Shown here piece after piece: positions 1 to 5,510 of a DNA stretch of 25,024 nt. How positions within the stretch are numbered: the stretch's first letter is position 1; every line of letters starts with the position of its first letter. A program made the translations under genes and the position numbers. The stretch spans positions 1 through 25,024 of IMG/VR virus record IMGVR_UViG_3300030390_001955; one strand, 5' to 3'. A model generated the notes under the pieces. It ran no database searches and was not told the DNA's origin. It saw nothing but the letters and a program-made list of their open reading frames with translations. This DNA is from a virus.

Positions 1-72
1 TAAATTAATGAATGAAACTTCGTGTCCCACTTATATGTAAATATACGAACCCTTCTCCAGGTAACCACATTT
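1..72 (-). repeat. Intergenic 72-bp promoter repeat, copy 1
   Basis: This block is nearly identical to 1336-1407: the first 50 bases match exactly and only three substitutions are apparent over 72 bases. It is also related to 3972-4043. Read on the minus strand it contains a TTG-like box, a TTCG-TATATTTAC promoter core and a conserved leader with GTGGGACACGAAG. The gene it would drive lies beyond the left edge of the window. Confidence 0.85.
37..68 (-). promoter_or_regulatory. Bacteroidota-type promoter (GTG-N20-TATATTTAC)
   Basis: On the minus strand the -33 position is GTG (66-68), followed by exactly 20 nt ending in TTCG, then the -7 box TATATTTAC (37-45). Eight other sites in the window share this architecture. 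It would drive a gene located left of the window. Confidence 0.65.
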
Positions 73-291
73 TTATGCATAAGTCCTTATTTTTTCTTTG
101 CTTACTTGTACTATAGTATTATTCATTTTTATTAAAATATTACCATTATGGTGTATACCAAAGCACTTTTTACGTTTTTCATTATATAATATCCAATCTC
201 CTTTTTTTATCCCTACTGAAGCTTCCTCAACATATGATTTAGGGGAAGGCATTCCTGAATAATGACACCAATTATCTTCCATGTTTTTCAT
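73..291 (-). CDS. Small phage protein of unknown function (72 aa)
   Basis: I do not recognise this protein. It is 72 residues, moderately basic, and its middle part (roughly 27-62: WILYNEKRKKCFGIHHNGNI and onward) reads as a small beta-rich fold. The start overlaps the end of the upstream gene by 20 bases; an alternative ATG at residue 4 (position 282) is equally possible. It is the last gene of the unit starting at the 1372 promoter and is followed directly by the promoter repeat at 1-72. It is probably a non-essential early gene, inferred only from its size and setting. Confidence 0.6.
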   Translation of the reverse strand: MKNMEDNWCHYSGMPSPKSYVEEASVGIKKGDWILYNEKRKKCFGIHHNGNILIKMNNTIVQVSKEKIRTYA

Positions 292-517
292 TTAATAAGT
301 TTTTAAATGCTTCTTCTAATGTTATACCTTCACTTTCAGGTCTAAATCCTACTACTTCACCCTTATTATTAACCCAAAATTCATCTTTAGATGACTCAAA
401 CCAACAATCATCATGATATTGAGCCCACCAACCATTTTCTAGTAAGTATTGTCTTTTATTTATATTCAAGTGGTAAGGATTCGTTAGACTTATCTTTAGG
501 TGTAAATGTTGGATCAT
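272..517 (-). CDS. Small phage protein of unknown function (up to 81 aa)
   Basis: No family recognised. The central part is rich in aromatic residues (ENGWWAQYHDDCWFESSKDEFW) and the C-terminal third is acidic. The ATG at 517 implies a 62-base overlap with the upstream gene, unusually long for this region, and the first 16 residues look unlike the rest. An in-frame TTG at 469 would cut the overlap to 14 bases and give 65 residues, so the start is uncertain. The end overlaps the next gene by 20 bases, consistent with translational coupling within one operon. Confidence 0.6.
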   Translation of the reverse strand: MIQHLHLKISLTNPYHLNINKRQYLLENGWWAQYHDDCWFESSKDEFWVNNKGEVVGFRPESEGITLEEAFKNLLNEKHGR

Positions 518-701
518 CTAATTTTCTGTATTCCATAGAAGCAAATGGCTGTTCACCTATTTCTTTAACAGTTACATCTTGGGAATGTCGTCTATTTTCT
601 ATTGATAACTTTAAATCATTAGCACGTTTTTTAGCCATATAATCATTATCAGCATAAACGTACATATCCATTTGTACTACATATCTTTTATTTTCTCCCA
701 T
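456..701 (-). CDS. Small phage protein of unknown function (81 aa)
   Basis: An 81-residue soluble protein that opens with a beta strand (YVVQMDMYVYA) followed by a helix (DNDYMAKKRANDLKLSIE). This is a small alpha/beta layout of a kind common among uncharacterised phage proteins. The start is well supported: the ATG at 701 is preceded by AATAAAGGTT, the same leader found before at least five other starts in this window. The stop codon of the 29-codon ORF upstream lies inside this leader. No function can be assigned. Confidence 0.7.
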   Translation of the reverse strand: MGENKRYVVQMDMYVYADNDYMAKKRANDLKLSIENRRHSQDVTVKEIGEQPFASMEYRKLDDPTFTPKDKSNESLPLEYK

Positions 702-706
702 AACCT

Positions 707-796
707 TTATTTATTAAAATATTTATTTATTAACTTATCTTTAACTTCTTCACTAATCTGATTGGTTTGATATAATTCTTCTATTAATGTTACCAT
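707..796 (-). CDS. Possible 29-aa microprotein
   Basis: A 29-codon frame (MVTLIEELYQTNQISEEVKD then KLINKYFNK) fills the gap between two genes. Its ATG overlaps the stop of the upstream gene in a TAATG arrangement, and its TAA falls in the ribosome-binding leader of the next gene. It is predicted to be mostly helical, acidic at first and basic at the end. The tight fit suggests a real coupled gene, but it is very short and could be chance. Confidence 0.45.
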   Translation of the reverse strand: MVTLIEELYQTNQISEEVKDKLINKYFNK

Positions 797-1086
797 TATG
801 AGTGTATTTGAATTAATTTATCAATGTCTTCCCTTGATTGCCATCCTAAAACTAAATCATTATCGGCACCAATAAAATTTCCTGCTTGATCAAATACAGC
901 TACCTCGAATGAAGAAACATCTTCAACTTTATTAACTGCTTCTCTAACACCACCTTTACCTGTGCTGTACATACCTTTACCTGCTACAACTGATAATTCA
1001 ATGCCATTATCTAACATAAGTAATCCTTGAATGGCTTCTTTATCTACCTTATGTTGTTTAAATGTAATGTCTTTAAATGTTTTCAT
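796..1086 (-). CDS. Small phage protein of unknown function (96 aa)
   Basis: A 96-residue soluble protein, predicted to be beta-rich in its first two thirds (for example GIELSVVAGKGMYSTGKGGV and SSFEVAVFDQAGNFIGADND), ending in a short helix. No catalytic motif is visible and I do not recognise the family. The ATG at 1086 has the recurrent AATAAAGGTT leader directly upstream. It is the second gene in the unit driven from 1372 and couples to the microprotein downstream through TAATG. Confidence 0.7.
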   Translation of the reverse strand: MKTFKDITFKQHKVDKEAIQGLLMLDNGIELSVVAGKGMYSTGKGGVREAVNKVEDVSSFEVAVFDQAGNFIGADNDLVLGWQSREDIDKLIQIHS

Positions 1087-1098
1087 AACCTTTATTTT

Positions 1099-1323
1099 TT
1101 AGATGTTTGTTTTAGATATTTGTTTTTGTTCTTTTACCCAATTTCTCATAATTTTTAGTGTTTGAGAATCACTCATTTGTACGTAAGTGTTTTCTTTACT
1201 ACACCATTTTTGACAGTCCTTAATTCTATCCCACCAAACGTACCCAAAATCTCCATAATCATTCTTTTCCATAAATTTAATGTAGGAAATCTTTAACTTA
1301 TCTAAACTTTGTAATACTGTCAT
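1099..1323 (-). CDS. Small phage protein of unknown function (74 aa)
   Basis: A longer frame reaches 1365, but that would translate through the promoter repeat. The start chosen is the ATG at 1323 (MTVLQSLDKLKISY), which has the recurrent AATAAAGGTT leader directly upstream. The product is 74 residues, helical, with an aromatic central stretch (YGDFGYVWWDRIKDC). No family recognised. It is the first gene of the operon from the 1372 promoter and has a predicted leader of about 45 nt containing GTGGGACACGAAG. Confidence 0.7.
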   Translation of the reverse strand: MTVLQSLDKLKISYIKFMEKNDYGDFGYVWWDRIKDCQKWCSKENTYVQMSDSQTLKIMRNWVKEQKQISKTNI

Positions 1324-1335
1324 AACCTTTATTTT

Positions 1336-1407
1336 TAAATTAATGAATGAAACTTCGTGTCCCACTTATATGTAAATATACGAACTCTCCTCCGGGTAAC
1401 CACATTT
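1336..1407 (-). repeat. Intergenic 72-bp promoter repeat, copy 2
   Basis: Bases 1336-1385 are identical to bases 1-50 of the window; the remaining 22 bases differ at about three positions. The block separates the stop of the gene ending at 1406 from the gene starting at 1323. It carries both the promoter and a conserved 5' leader, so leader as well as promoter appears to be under selection, or the block was copied recently. Confidence 0.9.
1372..1403 (-). promoter_or_regulatory. Bacteroidota-type promoter (GTG-N20-TATATTTAC)
   Basis: The -33 box GTG is at 1401-1403 and the -7 box TATATTTAC at 1372-1380, with a 20-nt spacer ending in TTCG. It should drive the operon of five or six short genes from 1323 down to 73. 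Confidence 0.65.
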
Positions 1408-1636
1408 AATCGCCGAAAGCTTCAGATAATGTTGCGGGGTTGTCTCTTAAATAAGCATTAAGTTTTGATTGTTGTTTCCAAGAGCTCATAAATTCTTGCT
1501 CAGCAGCGTTAGTTTTAGGTTTTGAAGTATTAAACATCCATGGTGTATTTATTTTACACCATCTAATATAACCAGGATCATATTGTTGTACTTCAGATAT
1601 TAATTGGCCTTTATATTTACCTCTTGGAAATCTCAT
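1406..1636 (-). CDS. DUF3820-like small protein (76 aa), probably from a leaderless mRNA
   Basis: The N-terminal half (MRFPRGKYKGQLISEVQQYD then PGYIRWCK) carries the GKYKG...DPxYIxW pattern of DUF3820-type proteins, also seen as a C-terminal module in some DnaQ-like exonucleases. Here it stands alone without a nuclease core. The frame extends upstream to 1672 but that crosses the terminator and promoter, so the ATG at 1636 is chosen. It lies only 4 nt beyond the -7 box with no room for a ribosome-binding site, which predicts a leaderless transcript. The C-terminal half is polar and unassigned. Function unknown; a nucleic-acid role is only inferred from the family. Confidence 0.65.
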   Translation of the reverse strand: MRFPRGKYKGQLISEVQQYDPGYIRWCKINTPWMFNTSKPKTNAAEQEFMSSWKQQSKLNAYLRDNPATLSEAFGD

Positions 1637-1640
1637 ATAC

Positions 1641-1672
1641 GTGAATATACGAAAAATAATGCGCATCTCCAA
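1641..1672 (-). promoter_or_regulatory. Bacteroidota-type promoter embedded in terminator (TTG-N20-TATATTCAC)
   Basis: TTG at 1670-1672 overlaps the loop of the hairpin 1659-1686. The -7 box TATATTCAC is at 1641-1649, with a 20-nt spacer ending in TTCG. The downstream ATG (1636) falls where transcription should begin. Confidence 0.7.
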
Positions 1673-1686
1673 ATGGAAATGCGCAT
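1659..1686 (-). terminator. Hairpin terminator after the 1749-2705 gene
   Basis: An 8-bp perfect stem ATGCGCAT/ATGCGCAT continues, after one A/C mismatch, into a 3-bp stem with a 4-nt loop (1671-1674). On the minus strand it is followed by TATTTTTCG, a short T-run. It fits an intrinsic terminator ending the unit 2993-1749. Confidence 0.7.
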
Positions 1687-1697
1687 ATCATTAAAAG

Positions 1698-1738
1698 ACT
1701 TACTCTGGGACGCTGTTATAATGGATAGCGTAGTAAGT
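1698..1738 (-). other. Bulged stem-loop in the 3' untranslated region
   Basis: Seven base pairs (ACTTACT/AGTAAGT) stack directly on five more (ACGCT/AGCGT), separated by a one-sided 5-nt bulge at 1705-1709 and closed by a 12-nt loop (1715-1726). It sits between the stop of the acidic protein at 1749 and the terminator at 1659. It contains no reading frame. It may be an mRNA 3'-end structure or a small RNA; I see no tRNA fold. Confidence 0.5.
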
Positions 1739-1748
1739 ACTGTTTATT

Positions 1749-2705
1749 TTACTGGTAATCTTTTAGAAAACGACCGAAGTGTTCTCTTAATGCGATATCA
1801 GGTTCATTAACTGATAAGTATTGGGTAAATTCATCTACAATATCATCATCGTCCCCAGCATTTAGTATATCATCCATATGAGTTTCAATAAATCCTTTAA
1901 GTTCTTCTTTGCTTGCTCCTTTTTCTTTAATTAATAGAGACATAACTTGTTTAATTATTTCATCTCTATCTTCATACGGATCCAATGTAGAATCTATTTC
2001 TTTCATATGACTTGGTTTTATTCCTAGTTTAGCAGCTGCTCTTGAAACTCCATCCCTAGGTTTTTTATCTTTTTCTTTATCTTCTTCTCTAATACTAATA
2101 TCATCTAAAGCATCTCTTGTGCCCATAAACATTGGTATTTCTTCTGGTTTAGGATCTGGTGTTCGGTAAAGACTAAGTCTTTTATGCATTTCATTGTTTA
2201 GATGGTTAATTACATCTTCAGGATAAAACATATCGTCTTCAGTTAAATCCTCCCATATATCATCAAATGCATCTAAAAATTGTGCCTTTAATGGTCTACT
2301 AAGCATACCTTCAATTTTATTAGCTACTTCTTTATCAATTCTTACTTCGTTCATTTTATTTTTATTTGATTTAATATGGGATGTTGCATTTTCATATGAA
2401 TCGCCTTTATCAACTTTTCTGTAAGCTAAAGCTGCTGCTTTTTTCTTACCAGCAGGGATATCATCATCGGCATTTACTATATCATCGTATTTGTCTTCTT
2501 TAATACCTGCTTTGTCTTGAGATGCTTCAATTGCTAAATCAACGGCATCACCTTCTTTTACAGACTTTTCTTTAGCCATCATAGCTTTAATTTTTTTAAT
2601 CATCTCTTTATCAGGATGCTTATCTAGTCTTTCTTCCTCTTGTGCTCGTTCGTAATCTTTGTAACCCATACCTTCATGGATATCTAATAAATTGTATTTA
2701 CTCAT
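1749..2705 (-). CDS. Large acidic helical phage protein, unknown function (318 aa)
   Basis: A 318-residue, highly charged protein with long Asp/Glu/Lys-rich helical stretches: an N-terminal charged helical region (about 17-60), a central PRDGVSRAAAKLGIKPSHMKE segment that looks helix-turn-helix-like (about 217-236), and a C-terminal helical segment with an acidic DDDDIVDE cluster. There is no signal peptide, membrane segment or recognisable catalytic motif. It follows the membrane-anchored gene at 2709-2993 by 3 nt, so the two share a transcript, probably from the AT motif at 3019-3034. Abundance of charge and the shared motif with the virion-like gene at 4568 suggest a late or structural role, but this is inference. 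Confidence 0.8.
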   Translation of the reverse strand: MSKYNLLDIHEGMGYKDYERAQEEERLDKHPDKEMIKKIKAMMAKEKSVKEGDAVDLAIEASQDKAGIKEDKYDDIVNADDDIPAGKKKAAALAYRKVDKGDSYENATSHIKSNKNKMNEVRIDKEVANKIEGMLSRPLKAQFLDAFDDIWEDLTEDDMFYPEDVINHLNNEMHKRLSLYRTPDPKPEEIPMFMGTRDALDDISIREEDKEKDKKPRDGVSRAAAKLGIKPSHMKEIDSTLDPYEDRDEIIKQVMSLLIKEKGASKEELKGFIETHMDDILNAGDDDDIVDEFTQYLSVNEPDIALREHFGRFLKDYQ

Positions 2706-2708
2706 AAT

Positions 2709-2993
2709 TTATTTTTTTGCTTTTGGTTTTCTACCTCTTCGTTTTTTTCCTTTTACAGCATCAACTACATCTTTAGATTGTTTAGCTACTTCTTTAATAG
2801 CAACTCCTACATCTTTAATTTCTTTTTTTACTGCTTTAGCTCTACGCTTAGTTTCTAAAATTGTGTCTTCAATTTCGTCAGGAATAAAATCACCATCACG
2901 GTCATTTATTTTTCCCCTTTTATAAAAACCGAAATAGTAAACGGCAGCTCCGATTACTAAAATTACTACTATAAGACCTATGATTTTTAGCAT
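2709..2993 (-). CDS. Single-pass membrane protein with Ca-loop-like motif and basic tail (94 aa)
   Basis: Residues 3-22 form a hydrophobic segment (IIGLIVVILVIGAAVYYFGF), with no cleavage site evident, so it is probably an N-terminal anchor. It is followed at 29-40 by INDRDGDFIPDE, resembling a thrombospondin type 3 or EF-hand-like calcium loop. A helical stretch (about 41-80) leads to a strongly basic tail containing RRGRKPK, an AT-hook-like sequence. The combination of membrane anchor and possible DNA- or acid-binding tail is unusual. It is co-transcribed with the acidic 318-aa protein, which could bind the basic tail by charge; that is inference only. Family not recognised. Confidence 0.75.
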   Translation of the reverse strand: MLKIIGLIVVILVIGAAVYYFGFYKRGKINDRDGDFIPDEIEDTILETKRRAKAVKKEIKDVGVAIKEVAKQSKDVVDAVKGKKRRGRKPKAKK

Positions 2994-3018
2994 AATAAAT
3001 TTATTGATTAGTATTTTG

Positions 3019-3034
3019 TTATAAATATATAAAA
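3019..3034 (-). promoter_or_regulatory. Candidate second-class (late?) promoter motif
   Basis: On the minus strand the 16-mer TTTTATATATTTATAA lies about 26 nt upstream of the ATG at 2993. The identical 16-mer occurs at 5511-5526 ahead of the virion-like gene. No TTG is found 20 nt upstream, unlike the other promoter class. The plus strand reads TATAAATA, the T4 late box, but in the wrong orientation for these genes. Confidence 0.4.
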
Positions 3035-3035
3035 C

Positions 3036-3452
3036 CTAGGCTAAATTATATTTTTGTTTATACTTATCTACAAATGAAATACCTACTCCAATATCTACTA
3101 TTTCTGCTGTAGTTGGAATACCAACTAATTTATCTGCTGATAATATATAATCTATGTTTTCATTTTTAAACACTTTAATTTTAGTTTTAGCATTAGAACG
3201 ATTTGATGTTTTAAATACTAATACTACAGGTTGCTTACCATATGCTTTACCTTTTTCAGGTTTAAATTTAAGTTGACGTTCACCCTTAGCTGGGAAGTAT
3301 TCTGTTTTATAAGGACCACGATCAAATTTACTTCTATCATAGTGCCAAACTGATCTACTACCTATTTCAGGTTTAGAAGGAACTTCTAACATTTCCTGTG
3401 TATACTTTTGCCATGGTATTGCTTCTTGTTCTTTTGGTCTACCTCTACTCAT
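3036..3452 (-). CDS. Phage protein of unknown function with N-terminal AT-hook-like motif (138 aa)
   Basis: The protein starts MSRGRPKEQE, where RGRP is the core of an AT-hook. The rest has several basic and aromatic strands (SVWHYDRSKFDRGPYKTEYF; KPVVL-type strand QPVVLVFKTSNRS) ending in a beta/alpha segment. It may bind nucleic acid, but the family is not recognised. The ATG at 3452 lies just past the stop of the upstream gene, so the two are coupled. It is the last gene of the unit from the 4008 promoter. Confidence 0.7.
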   Translation of the reverse strand: MSRGRPKEQEAIPWQKYTQEMLEVPSKPEIGSRSVWHYDRSKFDRGPYKTEYFPAKGERQLKFKPEKGKAYGKQPVVLVFKTSNRSNAKTKIKVFKNENIDYILSADKLVGIPTTAEIVDIGVGISFVDKYKQKYNLA

Positions 3453-3453
3453 A

Positions 3454-3753
3454 TTATAGGTTTTTATCTATTTTATTATGTAAATTTGATTCGGCATAAT
3501 TAACTTTACCATACTTATCTTGTATACGAACATTATTACCTTTATGCATTGTGCCTGTATTATTTTTTATAGATTCAAATAAAAAATTAGTGTATGCTTT
3601 AGATTGTTTAAATATAATTTTAAATGGTTTATTTTCTACTTTAAAAGTAAATTCACCCCCATACTGTTCAAATTTCTTACATAGTGTTTTTTGTATAGAT
3701 GTAAAGTAATTCTTTTTAAGAAATAATAATTGTTTTTGCTCTAATTTATTCAT
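3454..3753 (-). CDS. Small basic phage protein of unknown function (99 aa)
   Basis: A 99-residue lysine-rich protein with an N-terminal helix (KLEQKQLLFLKKNYFTSIQK), two central strands (GEFTFKVENKPFKIIFKQ) and a polar C-terminal part. The start at 3753 has the recurrent AATAAAGGTT leader immediately upstream. Not recognised; basic composition would allow nucleic-acid binding but no motif supports it. Confidence 0.7.
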   Translation of the reverse strand: MNKLEQKQLLFLKKNYFTSIQKTLCKKFEQYGGEFTFKVENKPFKIIFKQSKAYTNFLFESIKNNTGTMHKGNNVRIQDKYGKVNYAESNLHNKIDKNL

Positions 3754-3773
3754 AACCTTTATTTCTAAATTAA

Positions 3774-3959
3774 TTATTGTTGGTTTTTACCGTCTGGAGA
3801 ATTGTATTTAGTTGAAACTAACTCACTAGCTAGTTCAGTAATCTTACAATCTTCTATTTGCCAACCTTGTTTTTTAATGGCTTTAATTAAAGCACCCATT
3901 GATGTAACTCTAACATTGTTATTTCTTTTCTTCTTAACATTTGTGATTTGATAAAACAT
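3774..3959 (-). CDS. Small phage protein of unknown function (61 aa)
   Basis: The frame is open back to 4001, but that would read through the promoter leader. The ATG at 3959 (MFYQITNVKKKRNNNVRV) is preceded by AATAAAGGTTAT, the recurrent leader with two extra bases, so it is chosen. The 61-residue product has a strand-turn-strand start and one helix (MGALIKAIKKQGW), like many small early phage proteins. No family recognised. It is the first gene of the unit from the 4008 promoter. Confidence 0.7.
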   Translation of the reverse strand: MFYQITNVKKKRNNNVRVTSMGALIKAIKKQGWQIEDCKITELASELVSTKYNSPDGKNQQ

Positions 3960-3971
3960 ATAACCTTTATT

Positions 3972-4043
3972 TTTAATTATTAATAGAGCTTCGTGCCCCA
4001 CTTATGTGTAAATATACGAACTCTCCTCACGGTATCCAAATTT
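3972..4043 (-). repeat. Intergenic promoter repeat, diverged copy 3
   Basis: It aligns along its length with 1-72 and 1336-1407, conserving the TTCGTG/CCCAC part of the leader, the promoter core and the AACTCTCCTC segment, but with clearly more substitutions than those two show between each other. Confidence 0.75.
4008..4039 (-). promoter_or_regulatory. Bacteroidota-type promoter (TTG-N20-TATATTTAC)
   Basis: TTG at 4037-4039 and TATATTTAC at 4008-4016, with a 20-nt spacer ending in TTCG. It should drive the three genes 3959-3036. Confidence 0.7.
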
Positions 4044-4051
4044 CCCGCGCA

Positions 4052-4486
4052 TTACTTTTCTACACTTTTAATGTGTTTACAGCGTCTGTCTTTTGCTCTC
4101 CATGTACCCGGACAGTTACAGCTGTATTTGCGTATACCATCGACAGATACGTGTTCTTTCGTGGTATAAATCTTGTCATTACTAGATGATTTGAATTTAT
4201 GTTCAAATACCTCAGCACGTTTAACTTTAGGTTTAATCCACTTTATATCACTTAATTCAGTTTCAGGTAATACTTCTTGCCACGTAGGAAGCATATATTT
4301 TTTACCACCTATATTAGCTAAACTTGGAGGATTAATTGCGTGTGTATGTTTATATTTAAATACTTTCACAGCAATAAAATTACCAAAACCTTTTGGATTA
4401 ACTCCGAATGCTTTACCTTTAGGCCAAGATATTACCCTTGTTCTAATGTTACCGTGTTTGTTGTAATTTGAAAATTCGTATAGCAT
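4052..4486 (-). CDS. SWIM-type zinc-finger protein (144 aa)
   Basis: The C-terminal segment (about 110-144) contains C123-x-C125, then C136-x-H138 in YSCNCPGTWRAKDRRCKHIK. This is the CxCxnCxH signature of SWIM zinc fingers, which bind nucleic acid or partner proteins in SNF2 helicases, transposases and phage proteins. Residues 1-100 are basic and beta-rich without a recognised domain. The frame is open to 4546, but that would cross the terminator and promoter; the ATG at 4486 has the AATAAAGGTT leader and is used here. It appears to be a single-gene unit between two promoters. Confidence 0.75.
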   Translation of the reverse strand: MLYEFSNYNKHGNIRTRVISWPKGKAFGVNPKGFGNFIAVKVFKYKHTHAINPPSLANIGGKKYMLPTWQEVLPETELSDIKWIKPKVKRAEVFEHKFKSSSNDKIYTTKEHVSVDGIRKYSCNCPGTWRAKDRRCKHIKSVEK

Positions 4487-4502
4487 AACCTTTATTTTAT
4501 AC

Positions 4503-4534
4503 GTGAATATACGAACAAATGGTGGGAAAGCCAA
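4503..4534 (-). promoter_or_regulatory. Bacteroidota-type promoter embedded in terminator (TTG-N20-TATATTCAC)
   Basis: TTG at 4532-4534 lies inside the 5-nt loop of the hairpin 4522-4544. The -7 box TATATTCAC is at 4503-4511, spacer 20 nt ending in TTCG. The predicted leader to the ATG at 4486 is only about 12 nt and contains AAAGG. Confidence 0.75.
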
Positions 4535-4544
4535 GCTTTCCCAC
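4522..4544 (-). terminator. Strong hairpin terminator after the virion-like gene
   Basis: A perfect 9-bp stem GTGGGAAAG/CTTTCCCAC with a 5-nt loop (4531-4535), located 23 nt downstream of the stop of the 4568-5479 gene. The following minus-strand bases CCATTTGTTCG are only modestly T-rich. The loop holds the -33 box of the next promoter. Confidence 0.75.
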
Positions 4545-4567
4545 ATTTATCTTTATGTAATTTATTA

Positions 4568-5479
4568 TTAACTTGCTACACCTGTTTTTGTAGAAGTAGA
4601 AGTAATACCTAATGCTGGAGTTCCTTGTCTACGTGCAATATTAGTTAATATTGTATTAAACGTACCATCCCCAGTTGTTATTGTTCCACTATTTAATGCT
4701 ACTGTAGACCCTGCCGCAAAACTAACTGTATCTGCCTGAAGTACACCAGCTACTACTGTAATAGAACCTCCTGTTGATCCAACCCCTAAAGAATCAGCTG
4801 CAAATGTAATTACTTCATTTGGAATGAAATCATTCCCAATTCCTGCTACATTAACTTCAATAATATTACCACCGACAACCTCTACTATCAGTACAATATC
4901 TTTTCCAGCACCTGATGTTGTATAATTAGTATTTGCTGCAAATGTATATATCTCATCTACAGGTGTTCCTGGTTGTACTACAGTACCTCCAGCTGATACT
5001 AAGTCAACTCCATTTTCTACAACGTTAGCTGAAAACCCTTGAGATGTAACTATAGCTGTTGGGTGAGGATGTTGAAATGTTAATTCATCTGTACCTGAAC
5101 CAGCACTGAATGTATAATTAAAAGTTGCTGCTGTTCCACCACCAAATTGATTATTTGCTACTGTAACTAATGGAGTACCTGTAACTAGTACTGGTTTTGC
5201 AAATTTAACTTTTAAGGTTTGTGTATTACCTGTATTTGTTTGAAATACTGGTAAAGCATCAAATGTTGCTGATGTTACTCCGTTTAAGCTTGTTCCTCCA
5301 GTTTGTGCTCTTTGTTGTTGAATAGCTTGTTGTTGTTGTAAAAAATCCATGTATTGATTTTCAAACAACAGTTTTTCTTTCCTATATTTTTGAGTTGCTT
5401 CTTGAAGGGGAAGATTTTTATTTTCTTTCTTCGTTTTCCAAATTGCCCAATTTCCAGGGTCGTTTGCTGTGTATACCAT
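4568..5479 (-). CDS. Putative virion structural protein, beta-rich (303 aa)
   Basis: Residues 1-60 are helical and polar, with a Gln-rich stretch (FLQQQQAIQQQRAQ, about 46-59) that could form a coiled coil. From about 61 the sequence is Gly/Thr/Val/Ser-rich with no Cys and repeating strand-turn units (TFNYTFSAGSGTDELTF; VITFAADSLGVGSTGGSITV; ADTVSFAAGSTVALNSGTIT). This composition is typical of phage tail fibres, head decorations and other virion surface proteins. The family is not recognised. The ATG at 5479 has the leader AATAAAGACTA and lies about 30 nt below the 16-mer AT motif at 5511. A strong terminator follows, so it is probably expressed alone and at high level. Confidence 0.75.
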   Translation of the reverse strand: MVYTANDPGNWAIWKTKKENKNLPLQEATQKYRKEKLLFENQYMDFLQQQQAIQQQRAQTGGTSLNGVTSATFDALPVFQTNTGNTQTLKVKFAKPVLVTGTPLVTVANNQFGGGTAATFNYTFSAGSGTDELTFQHPHPTAIVTSQGFSANVVENGVDLVSAGGTVVQPGTPVDEIYTFAANTNYTTSGAGKDIVLIVEVVGGNIIEVNVAGIGNDFIPNEVITFAADSLGVGSTGGSITVVAGVLQADTVSFAAGSTVALNSGTITTGDGTFNTILTNIARRQGTPALGITSTSTKTGVAS

Positions 5480-5510
5480 TAGTCTTTATTTTACTAGAGT
5501 TAGTTGTTTA

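Noticed and set aside
391-642. Plus-strand open frames here and at 692-925 bp beyond 2000, 4173-4466, 11135-11383, 15449-15697, 19218-19508, 20601-20837, 20949-21200 and 23092-23469
   Set aside because: Each lies opposite a well-supported minus-strand gene, lacks the leader or promoter signals, and has a protein composition expected from complementing coding sequence.
1698-1738. tRNA or anticodon arm
   Set aside because: The 12-nt loop and missing acceptor, D and T arms do not fit a tRNA. No tRNA was recognised by eye anywhere in the window.
4487-4546. Longer N-terminus for the SWIM protein, and similar extensions at 1324-1365, 1637-1672 and 3960-4001
   Set aside because: They would translate through a terminator hairpin, promoter or conserved leader; the internal ATGs have the recurrent leader or sit directly after the promoter.
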